The notes under the pieces are model-generated. The model saw only the letters and a program-made list of their open reading frames with translations, was not told where the DNA came from and did no database searches. From the NCBI RefSeq assembly GCF_014650675.1, contig NZ_BMVK01000010.1, positions 229,497 through 293,496 of the forward strand: 64,000 nt of DNA, written 5' to 3'. The position numbers and the translations under genes are program-made. This document shows positions 35,078 to 43,861 of the stretch, piece by piece. Within the stretch, counting starts at the first letter, position 1. Each line of letters starts with the position of its first letter. This DNA is from Streptomyces anulatus. GTDB lineage: Bacteria; Actinomycetota; Actinomycetes; Streptomycetales; Streptomycetaceae.

Positions 35078-35200
35078 CCTCGTTCCCGGCCGACGACAGG
35101 CAGGCGGACCGCCGGCCACCGGATGTCGAGCGGCGCGGCTCATGGGCGGCTCCCGCTGGGAGTCCGGCGCAGGACCCGCCGACGGAACTGCTCGCACCGG

Positions 35201-36102
35201 TCAGTCGCGCGAGCGGCGAACGGGCCGGTCCTCGCGGTAGAGGCCCGTGGCGAGGGCGATCGCGGTGCGGGTGGCGGGGTGGGTGGTGCGGGCGCGCCAG
35301 ATGAGGTGGACGGACACCGGCTCGGCGCCTCGGAGGGGACGGTAGGTGATGCCGTCGCGGCGGTACTGGGCGGCGGTCGCCTGGGGGGTGAGGCCGACGC
35401 GGCGGCCGGTGGCGATGGCGGCCAGCCAGTCGTCGATGTCCTGGGTGAACTCGACCGTCGGCCGGCCCTGCTCCGGCCACAGATCCAGGGCGGTGGTCCC
35501 CGTGCGGCGGTCGATGGCCAGGACGCGGTTCGGGATCTCGTCCAGGCGGACACTGCGGCGGCGGGCCCAGGGGTCGTCGGACGCCATGGCCACGTAGCGG
35601 GCCTCGGTGCCGATCCGGGCGTGGACCACGGTGTCAGGTCGATCGGAGCACGGATGACGGCGAGGTCGCACAGCCCTTCGGCGAGGCCCCCGGTGGGGGT
35701 GTTGTGACGGATGAGGCGCAGGTCGGTCCCGGGGTGCTGTTCGTGCCAGCGGCGCTGGAACTCGGTGGTGTGCCGGCCGAAGGCGGACCAGGCGTGACCG
35801 ATGAGCAGACGGGTGTGCCCGGTGGTGGCCTCGCGGACGAGTTCTTCCGTGCCGGCGAGCAGGACGCGGGCGCGGGCCAGCGCCCGCACCCCCGCGGCGG
35901 TGGGGGCGACGCTGCGACTGGTGCGGTGCAGCAGCCGTACCCCGAGAAGACTTTCGAGGCCGGCGAGGGTGCGGGACACGGCGGCCTGCGACATGCCGAG
36001 AGCGTGGCCGGCGTCGGTGAAACTGCCGGTGTCCACGATGGCCACCAGGCACCGCAGGTGCTTCAGCTCCAGAGCCCCCGCCGCACTCCCCGACTCATCC
36101 AT
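35201..36102 (-). pseudogene. LysR-family regulator broken by a frameshift
   Basis: N-terminal half reads from ATG 36102: LKHLRCLVAIVDTGSFTDAG and SQAAVSRTLAGLESLLGVRLL are the LysR HTH. The effector domain is then in another frame: DTVVHARIGTEARYVAM, later DIDDWLAAIATGRRVGLTPQ and ending RPVRRSRD at 35201. The join is near 35630, where one base appears missing relative to an intact gene. Corrected length would be about 300 residues. It may be a genuine inactivating change or a sequencing error. It is divergent from the EamA transporter and would be its regulator. Confidence 0.85.
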
Positions 36103-36115
36103 ACGCCCATCGTAT
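36101..36115. promoter_or_regulatory. LysR-type box (T-N11-A) between LysR and EamA genes
   Basis: ATAC-N7-GTAT, centred on 36108 and overlapping the LysR start, fits the T-N11-A pattern. It lies in the 69-base gap between divergent genes. Confidence 0.5.
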
Positions 36116-36171
36116 AGACGGGTGTGCCGATGCATTTTGCGCAGGGCGACGGCTCTCCCATCGTCGGTGGC

Positions 36172-37083
36172 ATGAACCTCGATATCTCTCCGGCCGCGAC
36201 GCCCCGTTCCACCGGAGCCGACGGGGCGGCGCCATCACGGGGCGCGGGGCGCGGAGCCGGTGTGGCTCTGATGCTGGGCAGCGGCCTGTCCAACCAGACG
36301 GGTGCCTCCGTCGCGGCGCAGGCCTTCCCGGTGATCGGGCCCGCGGGGGTGGTGGCGGTACGCCAGTGGGTGGCGGCCGTCATCCTCGGCGCCGTCGGCC
36401 GGCCCCGGCTGCGGCATTTCACCGCCGAGCAGTGGCGTCCCGTCCTGGGCCTCGCCCTGGTGTTCGCCGGGATGAACCTCTCCCTGTACACGGCGATCGA
36501 CAGGATCGGCCTCGGGCTGGCCGTCACGCTGGAGTTCCTCGGCCCGCTGACCGTCGCCCTGGCCGGCTCCCGCCGCCGTGTCGACCTGGTCGCCGCCGGG
36601 GCAGCGGCGGGCGCGGTGGCCGTACTCATGCGCCCCACGCCCTCCACCGACTACCTGGGCATCGGCCTGGCCCTGCTGGCGGCGGCCTGCTGGGCCTGCT
36701 ACATCCTCCTCAACCGGACGGTCGGGGCCCGGCTGCCCGGCCTGGAAGGCTCGGCCGCCGCGGCAGCCGTCTCCGCCGTGCTCTACCTGCCCGTCGGCGC
36801 GTGGGTGCTGTGGCACCATCCGCCCACGCCCGTCGCGCTGGGCTGCGCCCTCATCGCCGGGGTGCTCTCCTCGGCGGTGCCGTTCCTGGCCGACCTGCTG
36901 GCGCTGCGTCGTGTCCCGGCGCACTTCTTCGGGGTGTTCATGAGCGTCAACCCGGTCTTCGCCGCCCTGGTCGGCCTCGCCGTCCTCGGGCAGCGGCTCG
37001 ACGTCCTCGCCTGGCTCGCGATCGCGGTGATCGTCGCCGCGAACACCGCCGCCGTCTCCACCGCCCGCCGGAGGACCCCGTGA
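36172..37083 (+). CDS. EamA/DMT-family transporter
   Basis: 303-residue membrane protein with about ten helices in two EamA repeats. Characteristic segments: GLSNQTGASVAAQAFPVIGP, AIDRIGLGLAVTLEFLGPL and RVPAHFFGVFMSVNPVFAAL with AALVGLAVLGQRLDVLAWLA (RhtA-type exporters). Likely exports an amino acid or metabolite. Start ATG 36172 is preferred; in-frame GTG/ATG codons at 36124 and 36130 exist. It is divergent from the frameshifted LysR gene, so its control may now be lost. Confidence 0.9.
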   Translation: MNLDISPAATPRSTGADGAAPSRGAGRGAGVALMLGSGLSNQTGASVAAQAFPVIGPAGVVAVRQWVAAVILGAVGRPRLRHFTAEQWRPVLGLALVFAGMNLSLYTAIDRIGLGLAVTLEFLGPLTVALAGSRRRVDLVAAGAAAGAVAVLMRPTPSTDYLGIGLALLAAACWACYILLNRTVGARLPGLEGSAAAAAVSAVLYLPVGAWVLWHHPPTPVALGCALIAGVLSSAVPFLADLLALRRVPAHFFGVFMSVNPVFAALVGLAVLGQRLDVLAWLAIAVIVAANTAAVSTARRRTP

Positions 37084-37120
37084 AGACCACGGCTACGTCC
37101 TCCGCGCGCCCGGCCTGTCC

Positions 37121-37915
37121 CTACGGCAGCGGAACCGTGGTGAGGAAGTCCAGGACGAGCGGGCTCGCGACGGCGCGGTTCTCCTCGAAATAGGCGTGCC
37201 GCGCCCCGGGGATCAGATGCAGACGGGCGCCGGGGACACGGTCCGCGAGCAGCGGGGCGTTGGCGGCCGGGTTGAGCAGGTCGTCGGTGCCGTGCACGAC
37301 CAGCGTGGGTGCGCCGATGCCCGGCAGGAGCTGCCACGCGTCGTGCTGGTTGCCGGCCGCCAGGTGACACCGTCGGGCGTGGGCGGGCATTCCCGGGTCG
37401 CCGAGCGTCCGGTACGGTCCGGGGTTCGCCGCCAGCCACGCCGGGGTGTACATCAGCTCCAGCAGGGCCTGCCGCGCCGCACCCGGTTGCGTCTGCGCCA
37501 GGGACCTGCGCACGTCGTCGGTGCGTTCAACGGCGTGCGGGCCGCCGGGCGATGTGCACCCGAGCACCAGGGCGCGTACCCGGTCCGGATGGCGCGCCGC
37601 GAGCTGCTGGGCGACCCGCCCGCCCATGGAGGTCCCGTAGACGTCGGCCCGCTCGACACCGAGGGCGTCGAGCACCGCGATCGCGTCCAGGGCGAACAGC
37701 TCGGTGCTGTAGGGCAGATCGGGCTTGTCGCTCGCCCCCGTACCCCGGTAGTCGAACGTCATGGTGCTGCGGTCGCCGTGGAAGTCGTCGCGCACCGAGT
37801 CCCACCAGTGGTGGTTGTTCGACTGGCCCGCCAGGAGGAGCAGGGGCGCCGCCGCCCCTTCGCCCCGGACCTGGTAGGCGATACCGATCCCGTCGGGCGT
37901 CATCGTGTGCGGCAT
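37121..37915 (-). CDS. Alpha/beta-fold hydrolase
   Basis: 264-residue hydrolase. The nucleophile elbow is YGTSMGG (Ser about 95), the acid is in VVHGTDDLLNP and the histidine in GARHAYFEE. The oxyanion motif is GQSNNHHWW and the strand FDYRGTGAS precedes it, as in 3-oxoadipate enol-lactonase and RsbQ relatives. Start ATG 37915 has GAGG eight bases upstream; GTG 37927 is an alternative. It follows the SnoaL-like gene by 15 bases. Substrate not known. Confidence 0.9.
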   Translation of the reverse strand: MPHTMTPDGIGIAYQVRGEGAAAPLLLLAGQSNNHHWWDSVRDDFHGDRSTMTFDYRGTGASDKPDLPYSTELFALDAIAVLDALGVERADVYGTSMGGRVAQQLAARHPDRVRALVLGCTSPGGPHAVERTDDVRRSLAQTQPGAARQALLELMYTPAWLAANPGPYRTLGDPGMPAHARRCHLAAGNQHDAWQLLPGIGAPTLVVHGTDDLLNPAANAPLLADRVPGARLHLIPGARHAYFEENRAVASPLVLDFLTTVPLP

Positions 37916-37930
37916 ACGGATCCTCACTCC

Positions 37931-38347
37931 TCATGGGCCGGTGGCCGGAGGAGCACCGACCTGTTCGAGCGCGCCGGCCAAATCGTAGTTGAACCAGCTC
38001 TCGGCGATCCGGCCCTGCTGGAACCGCAGCGTGACGTGGCCGGTCGTCTCGAAGGCTCTGCCGCTGGGCGGGTTCCCCCGGTAGTCGCCGGTGTGCCGGC
38101 CGTGGATGACGAAGCGGGCGCAGACGAGATCGCCTTCGGCCACCAAGCTCTGTGCGGTGTGCGTGACTTCGAAGGCCTCGCGGACCTCTCGGTACAGGCG
38201 CCTGGCCTCCGCGAGGCCCACGGTCTCCTGCTCCATGTTGGGGTCGTGCTCGGTGTAGTCGGCGGTGCAGTGGTGTGCGTAGACGGACTCGCGGTCGTCG
38301 TCGGCGGACTCTTCCAGGAATCGGCGGGCAAGCGTTTTGGTGTCCAT
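37931..38347 (-). CDS. SnoaL-like ester cyclase family protein
   Basis: 138-residue NTF2-fold protein. AHHCTADYTEHDP, VGLAEARRLYREVREAF and GRIAESWFNYDLAGALEQVG match the SnoaL-like family. Such proteins include polyketide cyclases and many small hydrolases of unknown role. It is cotranscribed with the alpha/beta hydrolase downstream; no polyketide genes are nearby, so a housekeeping or detoxification role is more likely than polyketide cyclisation. Confidence 0.85.
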   Translation of the reverse strand: MDTKTLARRFLEESADDDRESVYAHHCTADYTEHDPNMEQETVGLAEARRLYREVREAFEVTHTAQSLVAEGDLVCARFVIHGRHTGDYRGNPPSGRAFETTGHVTLRFQQGRIAESWFNYDLAGALEQVGAPPATGP

Positions 38348-38622
38348 GCCCCCGTTCCTACCTCCCGTGACCGCTTCGGCCGCGCCCCTTCACCCTCTGC
38401 CCGGCGGTTTCCTGGGCTGCCCGGTCGAATCGGATCGCAGCAACACGAAGTGGTGCCGTCCCGGGCGGCGATCGCCGCCGGACGGCGCAACACGTGCCGG
38501 GGCCGGAGCCGGAGCCCGTACGAGGTCTCGGGTCGGGCGTGAAGCGCCGTCGCGACGGGGGACACCGGGGCGAGCACCGCCCCGACGCCGCGCACGCTGC
38601 GGAAGGCCGAACCCCACGAACA

Positions 38623-39726
38623 TCATCGACTGCGCTGCCGGTCCTTCTCGGGCAGCAGCGCGAGCACCGCGACGACGGCTCGATGATCGGTTCCCGGCAC
38701 AGCGTGCTCGCTGACGGAGACCCCTGCCAGGCCGGGACCGTGCAGGACGTGATCCAACTGGACCACCGGTGGGACGAGGGCATGGCCGACGGGCCACGTG
38801 GGGGCCCACCCGTGGCCGAGCTCGGCATGCGTGTCGGTGAGGCCGGCCGCGAGCAGGTCCCGCATCGGGGCGTGGTCGAGGGAGGCGTTGAAGTCCCCCA
38901 GGAACACGGTGTCCGGGCCGGCGCGCCCTGCCAGGGACGCCAATGCGGCCATGTCCCGGGTCCACCGCTCCGGGCTCCCGAGGGGGTAGTAGGTGTGCAC
39001 CGCCATGAACCGCACGTCGCGGCCGCCGACCGCGACCTCGGCGAAGGTCTGGGGCCAGGCGGTGTCAGCGTGCGTCGTGCCGGCGTCGGTGAGCGGGAGC
39101 CGCGAGTAGATCGAGGAGTCGTACTCGGGGCGGAGCTCCTGGTGCGGCAGCAACGCGTCCAGGCCCGCCCTGTCGAGGGCTTCCACGCCGCCCGGCGGCA
39201 TTTGCTGCACAGCCAGAACATCGATCCGCTCCGTGCGGACCAGCTTCACCACTGCCTGGGCGTCGGCGGCGCCCCCGTTGGTGTTGATCGTGGCCACGCG
39301 CAGCTCGACCGCGTGCGCCGGCACCTGCCGGCCATCGGGCAGGAACCGTGGTGCCAGCAGCACCGCGTGAGCGAGCACCAGGGCTGCGGCGCCGGCCAGG
39401 ACCCATCGGGACCGCAGCACGGGAACAGCGGCGATCAGCAGCAGCACCAGCACGCCGATGACGGTCGTCCAGGGAAAGAGCACCATCGGCATCGCCAGCG
39501 GTGTTCCGGCGTCGAGGCCCGTCAGCCGGACAACGAGCAGAGCGGCGGGCGCGGTGAGCGCGACCCCGCAGCCCAGCAGCCCCCAGCGCCGTCCGCGACC
39601 ACCGGCCCGCCGCCGGCTCGCATCGCCCGGAGCTTCCGCAACCGTGTCCGTCACCCGTCCCCATCCCGGATTCGTGCCCGGCGGAACGAACGTGATCACC
39701 GGATCCCGGGTCGAAGACGTCTGCAC
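38623..39726 (-). CDS. Endonuclease/exonuclease/phosphatase family membrane protein (VanJ/YafD-like)
   Basis: 367-residue EEP enzyme with an N-terminal membrane region: helices at about residues 48-68, 80-100 and 108-125. The EEP domain shows VATINTNGG, VLAVQQMP (metal-binding Gln/Glu), LGDFNASLDH, VQLDHVL and GTDHRAVVA (catalytic Asp-His). The topology is like VanJ-type proteins linked to teicoplanin resistance and like YafD. Outside-facing phosphodiesterase or phosphatase activity on lipid-linked wall precursors is possible. The 275 bases before 38623 down to 38347 hold nothing recognised. Confidence 0.87.
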   Translation of the reverse strand: MQTSSTRDPVITFVPPGTNPGWGRVTDTVAEAPGDASRRRAGGRGRRWGLLGCGVALTAPAALLVVRLTGLDAGTPLAMPMVLFPWTTVIGVLVLLLIAAVPVLRSRWVLAGAAALVLAHAVLLAPRFLPDGRQVPAHAVELRVATINTNGGAADAQAVVKLVRTERIDVLAVQQMPPGGVEALDRAGLDALLPHQELRPEYDSSIYSRLPLTDAGTTHADTAWPQTFAEVAVGGRDVRFMAVHTYYPLGSPERWTRDMAALASLAGRAGPDTVFLGDFNASLDHAPMRDLLAAGLTDTHAELGHGWAPTWPVGHALVPPVVQLDHVLHGPGLAGVSVSEHAVPGTDHRAVVAVLALLPEKDRQRSR

Positions 39727-39834
39727 ACGCCGTACGGTTCCGTCGGCCTGCCGGACCGGGGCCCAGCCGAGCGGGAGACCCGGCGCGGAGCAGGCGAGCA
39801 GGCGGGCGGGAGCGGAGGGTGTCAGTCTCCCGTA

Positions 39835-40362
39835 TCAGTCTCCCGTCACACCGTCGGTCCGCTCGCGCAGAAGATCCGCGTGGCCGTTGTGGCGGGCGTA
39901 CTCCTGAATCATCACCATGTAGACCCAGCGCAGACTGAGGGGAACACCGTAGGAGGACATGAACGACGTGTCGAGGTCCTGACCGGCCGTCGCCTTGTCG
40001 CACGCCTCGACCTCAGCCCGGAACAACGCGAAGTCCCTCGCCGCATCGGCCGCGCAGACGCCTTCGAACCCCTCGTCCCCGTCGGACGGACCGCTGAAGA
40101 CGTCACCGACGGCTTCACCTGCGAAACTCCGCCGGAACCACCACCGCTCGATCTCCGCCATATGCCGCACCAGACCGAGCAGGCTGAGGGTCGACGGCTC
40201 GACGGCCGCCCGGGCCAACTGCACCGACTCCAGTCCCGCGCACTTGGCCAACAACGTCTCTCGATGCCAGTTCAGCCAGCCCTCCAGCATGCGGCGTTCG
40301 GCCGCGATGCCCAGAGCGCCCAACTGCTCACCGCGTACCACCGGCGGCGCTGTCCATGTCAT
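39835..40362 (-). CDS. DinB/DUF664 family protein
   Basis: 175-residue four-helix-bundle protein. WLNWHRETLLAKCAGL, LLGLVRHMAEIERWWFRR (metal-binding His) and EYARHNGHADLLRERTDG are conserved DUF664 motifs. The family includes mycothiol-dependent transferases of actinobacteria, with three histidines binding a divalent metal. Start ATG 40362 is chosen for the normal MTWTAP beginning; the longer reading frame upstream consists of a repeat-rich leader. Confidence 0.88.
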   Translation of the reverse strand: MTWTAPPVVRGEQLGALGIAAERRMLEGWLNWHRETLLAKCAGLESVQLARAAVEPSTLSLLGLVRHMAEIERWWFRRSFAGEAVGDVFSGPSDGDEGFEGVCAADAARDFALFRAEVEACDKATAGQDLDTSFMSSYGVPLSLRWVYMVMIQEYARHNGHADLLRERTDGVTGD

Positions 40363-40452
40363 GGCCCCACCGTGCCCCACCCGCGAACAGGGTTCAAGCA
40401 GGTTGTTGTTGCGCGGTTGTGAGGGATCAGGTTCCACCGGTCCACTGTCCGT

Positions 40453-40487
40453 GGGTGCTGGGTGCTGGGTGCTGGGTGCTGGGTGCG
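40453..40487. repeat. Heptamer tandem repeat GGGTGCT
   Basis: Four perfect copies and one partial copy lie upstream of the DinB gene; the array is prone to slippage. Confidence 0.85.
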
Positions 40488-40526
40488 CAGGAGCCGCAGA
40501 AGTTCCTGGTCCGTCGGACGGGTGGG

Positions 40527-41141
40527 TCACCCCTGGTGACCGTCGCGTCCGGTCACCAGCACCGAGCGGAGATGCGTCCGCAGCGTCGTGCGAAGACGTT
40601 CGGCGCCGAGTGAACCGTGCGGTGTCACGGCGTCGATGACCAGACCTCCCAGGATCGCGATGAGCCGTTCCGCCTCTTCGGCCGGCCCGGGAACACCGAG
40701 AACATCCAGGGCCTGCGTGATCACCTGACGCATGTCGGCGGCCATCTGCTCGGTCACCGGACGGAACACCGGATTCACTCGCGCCGCAACGATGAACTCG
40801 GTCAGCACGATCGACTCGACGCGGCGTTCGTCGTCGAGCGGAAGGAGCTCCTCCAGGAGGGCCTGCAAAGCATCTACGGCAGCTTCGCCCTCAAGTCCGG
40901 CCAGAGTGTCGGTCGAATACCGGGTGAGCCTCTTCCCCATGCGGTCGCCGACAGCGGTCGCCGCAGCGACGAGGAGATTCCGGTGATCGTCGAAGTAATG
41001 ACGTACCGACCCGATGTTCAGCCCCGACTCGACGGCGACCTTCCGTAGTGATAGACCGGTGAGGCCTTCAGCGACCACGAGGCGAAAAGCTGCCTCGATA
41101 ACATCCTTGCGACGCTGTTCGAGGTCAATCCGAGCTGGCAT
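40527..41141 (-). CDS. TetR-family regulator paired with ABC-F gene
   Basis: 204-residue TetR protein. The HTH is LSLRKVAVESGLNIGSVRHYF (about residues 31-51, quoted in part as ESGLNIGSVRHYF), with C-terminal TetR_C-type effector helices and TEFIVAARVNPVFRPVTEQM. The GGGGGA site precedes the start. It shares operator type TATCAC-N4-GTGAYA with the upstream ABC-F gene, so it probably represses that gene and itself, releasing on an antibiotic-like ligand. Confidence 0.92.
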   Translation of the reverse strand: MPARIDLEQRRKDVIEAAFRLVVAEGLTGLSLRKVAVESGLNIGSVRHYFDDHRNLLVAAATAVGDRMGKRLTRYSTDTLAGLEGEAAVDALQALLEELLPLDDERRVESIVLTEFIVAARVNPVFRPVTEQMAADMRQVITQALDVLGVPGPAEEAERLIAILGGLVIDAVTPHGSLGAERLRTTLRTHLRSVLVTGRDGHQG

Positions 41142-41151
41142 TCCCCCAAAA

Positions 41152-41167
41152 TATCACAGCTGTGACA
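41152..41167. promoter_or_regulatory. TetR operator upstream of its own gene
   Basis: TATCAC-AGCT-GTGACA; the inner TCACAGCTGTGA is a perfect 12-bp palindrome. It lies 11 bases before the start codon and matches the site at 42891. Confidence 0.75.
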
Positions 41168-41199
41168 AGAGTGGCCGGTTTCTGTCGGGCCGGCACGGT

Positions 41200-42879
41200 T
41201 CACCCGCGTCGGCGCACGACACGTTTCTCGTCCCACACCGGATCGGACGACTCGTAGACGGTGCCGTCGGAACCGAACACCAGGAACCGGTCGAAGTCCC
41301 GTGCGAACCAGCGGTCGTGCGTCACCGCGAGCACGGTCCCCTCGAAACCGCGGAGCGCGTGCTGCAGCGCCTCGGCGGAGACGAGGTCGAGGTTGTCGGT
41401 GGGCTCGTCCAGCAGGAGCAGCGTCGTACCGCCGAGTTCGAGCAGGAGGATCTGGAAGCGCGCCTGCTGCCCCCCGGACAGCGAGTCGAACTCCTGCTCC
41501 GCCGCGGCCGCCAGTTCGTAGCGCGCCAGCACCCGCGAGGCCTCCTCGCGCGGCAGCCCCTCCCGGCGCTCGTCCCCGCGGTGCAGGATGGAGACGAGCG
41601 TACGGCCGGCGAGGTCGGGCCGCCCGTGGACCTGCGCGAACCAGCCGGGACGCACCCGCGCACCCAGCCGTGCCGCGCCCCGGTGCGACACGGGCTCGAC
41701 CGGAAGGTCGCCCACCGGCTCGTGTTCGGGCTCGGGGGCACTGCCGCCGGCGGCGAGAAGGCGCAGGAAGTGGGACTTGCCCGATCCGTTGGAGCCGAGC
41801 ACGGCGACCCGGTCGCCGAACCGGACCTCAAGGTCGAACGGCTTCATCAGTCCGGTGAGTTCCAGGCCGGCACAGATCACGGTCCGCTTTCCCGTACGCC
41901 CGCCGCGCAGCCGCATTGCCAGATGCTGTTGGCGCGGCTGAGCGGGCGGCGGACCCATGCTCTCGAACCGGTCGAGTCGAGTCCGGGCGGAGCGGTAGCG
42001 CGAGGCCATGTCCGAGTTGTAGGAGGCCTTCTGCTTGTACATCTGCACGAGAGCCCTCAACTTGGCGCGCTCCTCGTCCCAGCGGCTGCGCATCTCGTCG
42101 AACCGCTCGAACCGCTCGGTCCGCGCCCGGTGGTAGGTGTCGAAACCGCCCGGGTGGACCCAGGAGGTGTTCCCTGCCGCGCCGAGTTCGACCGTGATGA
42201 TGCTCTTCGCCGTGCGCGCCAACAGCTGACGGTCGTGACTGATGTACAGGACGGTCTTCGGGGTCTCCAGGAGCCGGTCCTCGAGCCACCGCTTTCCGGG
42301 GACGTCGAGGTAGTTGTCCGGCTCGTCGAGCAGCAGTATCTGGTCAGGGCCCCGCAGGAGTGCTTCCAGTACGAGCCGCTTCTGCTCGCCGCCCGACAAC
42401 GAGCCCACCGCGCGCTGCTTGCACCGCTCGAAGGGCACGCCGAGGGCCTCGGTGGTGCAGACGTCCCACAGCACTTCGGCGTCGTAGCCACCGGCGTCAC
42501 CCCAGTCCGCCAGCGCGGCCGCGTAGGCCATCTGTGCCTTGGTGTCCGTGCTCGACCCCAGGATCGCTTCCGCCGTGTCCACGGCAGCGGCGGCACGGCG
42601 GATCCGGGGATCCGCCACCGATAACAGCAGATCGCGCACCTGGTCGCCCTCGCGGGCGATGAACTGCCGCATGACTCCGAGGCTTCCGCCTCGGCTCACC
42701 GCGCCACCGTGCGCCGCCAGGTCTCCGGCGATGATCCGCAGCAACGTGGTCTTGCCGGACCCGTTGGCGCCGATCAGGGCAGCCTTGGCCCCTTCCCCGA
42801 CCCGGAACGAGATCTCGTCCAGCAGAACCCGGCCGTCCGGCAGCCCGTAAGAAACAGAGTTGACATCGAAATATCCCAC
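41200..42879 (-). CDS. ABC-F family ATPase (ribosome protection type)
   Basis: 559-residue soluble protein with two ATPase domains and no membrane segments. First domain: IGANGSGKTTLLR, SLSGGEQKRLVLEAL, ILLLDEPDNYLD. Second: LGSNGSGKSHFLR, SLSGGQQARFQILLLEL, LLLLDEPTDNLD. The charged linker between (WDEERAKLRALVQMYKQKAS, residues about 265-285 and beyond) would reach the ribosomal peptidyl-transferase area in resistance-type members. GTG start 42879. A TetR operator matching that of the neighbouring gene lies 11 bases upstream, which suggests drug-inducible resistance. Confidence 0.93.
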   Translation of the reverse strand: MGYFDVNSVSYGLPDGRVLLDEISFRVGEGAKAALIGANGSGKTTLLRIIAGDLAAHGGAVSRGGSLGVMRQFIAREGDQVRDLLLSVADPRIRRAAAAVDTAEAILGSSTDTKAQMAYAAALADWGDAGGYDAEVLWDVCTTEALGVPFERCKQRAVGSLSGGEQKRLVLEALLRGPDQILLLDEPDNYLDVPGKRWLEDRLLETPKTVLYISHDRQLLARTAKSIITVELGAAGNTSWVHPGGFDTYHRARTERFERFDEMRSRWDEERAKLRALVQMYKQKASYNSDMASRYRSARTRLDRFESMGPPPAQPRQQHLAMRLRGGRTGKRTVICAGLELTGLMKPFDLEVRFGDRVAVLGSNGSGKSHFLRLLAAGGSAPEPEHEPVGDLPVEPVSHRGAARLGARVRPGWFAQVHGRPDLAGRTLVSILHRGDERREGLPREEASRVLARYELAAAAEQEFDSLSGGQQARFQILLLELGGTTLLLLDEPTDNLDLVSAEALQHALRGFEGTVLAVTHDRWFARDFDRFLVFGSDGTVYESSDPVWDEKRVVRRRG

Positions 42880-42890
42880 GAGCGCGACGT

Positions 42891-42906
42891 TATCACGGGC
42901 GTGATA
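42891..42906. promoter_or_regulatory. TetR operator upstream of ABC-F gene
   Basis: TATCAC-GGGC-GTGATA, perfect 6-bp arms. It lies only 11 bases before the start codon and has the same arms as the site at 41152. Confidence 0.75.
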
Positions 42907-42924
42907 GAAGGTATCTGTAATTTA

Positions 42925-42976
42925 CCTGCCCCTACCCCTGCTGCCCCTGTCCCTGCCCCTGCCCCTGCCCCTTCCT
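42925..42976. repeat. CCCCTG-rich low-complexity tract
   Basis: Irregular tandem CCCCTG/CCCTG units in the gap between the ABC-F and GNAT genes. No gene is supported between 42880 and 43067. Confidence 0.75.
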
Positions 42977-43067
42977 GAGTCTTTGCGGCTACAGTGCTGT
43001 GCGAAATCCCTGAAATTGACCGGTGTCGACCGGCCGGGAATTGCACTGGCGGTGGGGAGGGGTGACG

Positions 43068-43631
43068 TCAGCTCGGATACGGGGTGGTTGCGGAGTACTC
43101 GTGGTCGAGGATGGAGTGGGTCACCGAGTCCTGCCAGCGGCCCCCGCGTCGGACGTGCTCGCGGATGCGGCCCTCCTCGACGAGCCCGGCGCGTCGCATG
43201 GTCCGGGCGGAGGCGATGTTGTGCGGGGAGCGCGCGCCCCAGACCCTGTGCAGGCCGAGGTCCTCGAACGCGCAGGCGAGGAGAAGCCGTACGGTCTCGG
43301 TGCCGTACCCGTTGCCCCACGTGTCGGGGCGCAGGGCGAAGCCGAAGGTCGCGGCGCCGGGCTGGTGGGGGTCCAGGGCGAGGCGGCCGAAGCCGATCAG
43401 CCGCCCGTCCCCGTCGCCGGTGACGGCCAGGGCGTACTCCTGGCGCGGGTCCATGGCGGCGGAGGCGATAGACCGGGCGACGATCGCGTCGACGTCGTCG
43501 CGGGTCCGCGGGTCGAAGGACATGTGCTCGGTCGCCCGGGCATCGCCGTAGATCGCGAACAGGCCCTCGGCGTCTCCGGGTTGGAGCTCGCGCAGGTGGA
43601 GGCGCGGGCTGTGACGGCTGATCGGATACAT
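43068..43631 (-). CDS. GNAT-family N-acetyltransferase (RimJ/RimL type)
   Basis: 187-residue acetyltransferase. The N-terminal SPRLHLRELQPGDAEGLF and the acetyl-CoA pyrophosphate loop ALRPDTWGNGYGTE (about 108-121) are typical, as is RVWGARSPHNIASARTMRRAG. Substrate could be a ribosomal or other protein N-terminus, or a small amine. It stands alone; no coupling with neighbours. Confidence 0.9.
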   Translation of the reverse strand: MYPISRHSPRLHLRELQPGDAEGLFAIYGDARATEHMSFDPRTRDDVDAIVARSIASAAMDPRQEYALAVTGDGDGRLIGFGRLALDPHQPGAATFGFALRPDTWGNGYGTETVRLLLACAFEDLGLHRVWGARSPHNIASARTMRRAGLVEEGRIREHVRRGGRWQDSVTHSILDHEYSATTPYPS

Positions 43632-43751
43632 GGCAGGACTCTACGGGCGGCGAGATGGGCGGGGGAGCGGCGGAAGGGAACGATGTCGGTCACGCGCTGG
43701 GCGCAGACGACGTGGCGACGGAGCTGCGGCTACCACGGGCTCGGCGTTCCA

Positions 43752-43775
43752 ACAGCAACACAGCAACACAGCAAC
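43752..43775. repeat. Octamer repeat ACAGCAAC x3
   Basis: Three perfect 8-base copies in the 230-base gap between the GNAT and response-regulator genes. Confidence 0.85.
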
Positions 43776-43861
43776 AACAGCGGAACAGCGGGAGCCCAGC
43801 GGGTAGGCCGGCGGCCGCCACCGGGCGAGCCTGCGACGCCGCTGAGACACATCGGGCCCAG

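Noticed and set aside
37931..38347. Polyketide cyclase function for the SnoaL-like gene
   Set aside because: No polyketide synthase genes nearby; fold similarity alone does not support it.
42925..42976. CCCCTG repeats considered as CRISPR or regulatory array
   Set aside because: Units are short and uneven with no spacers.
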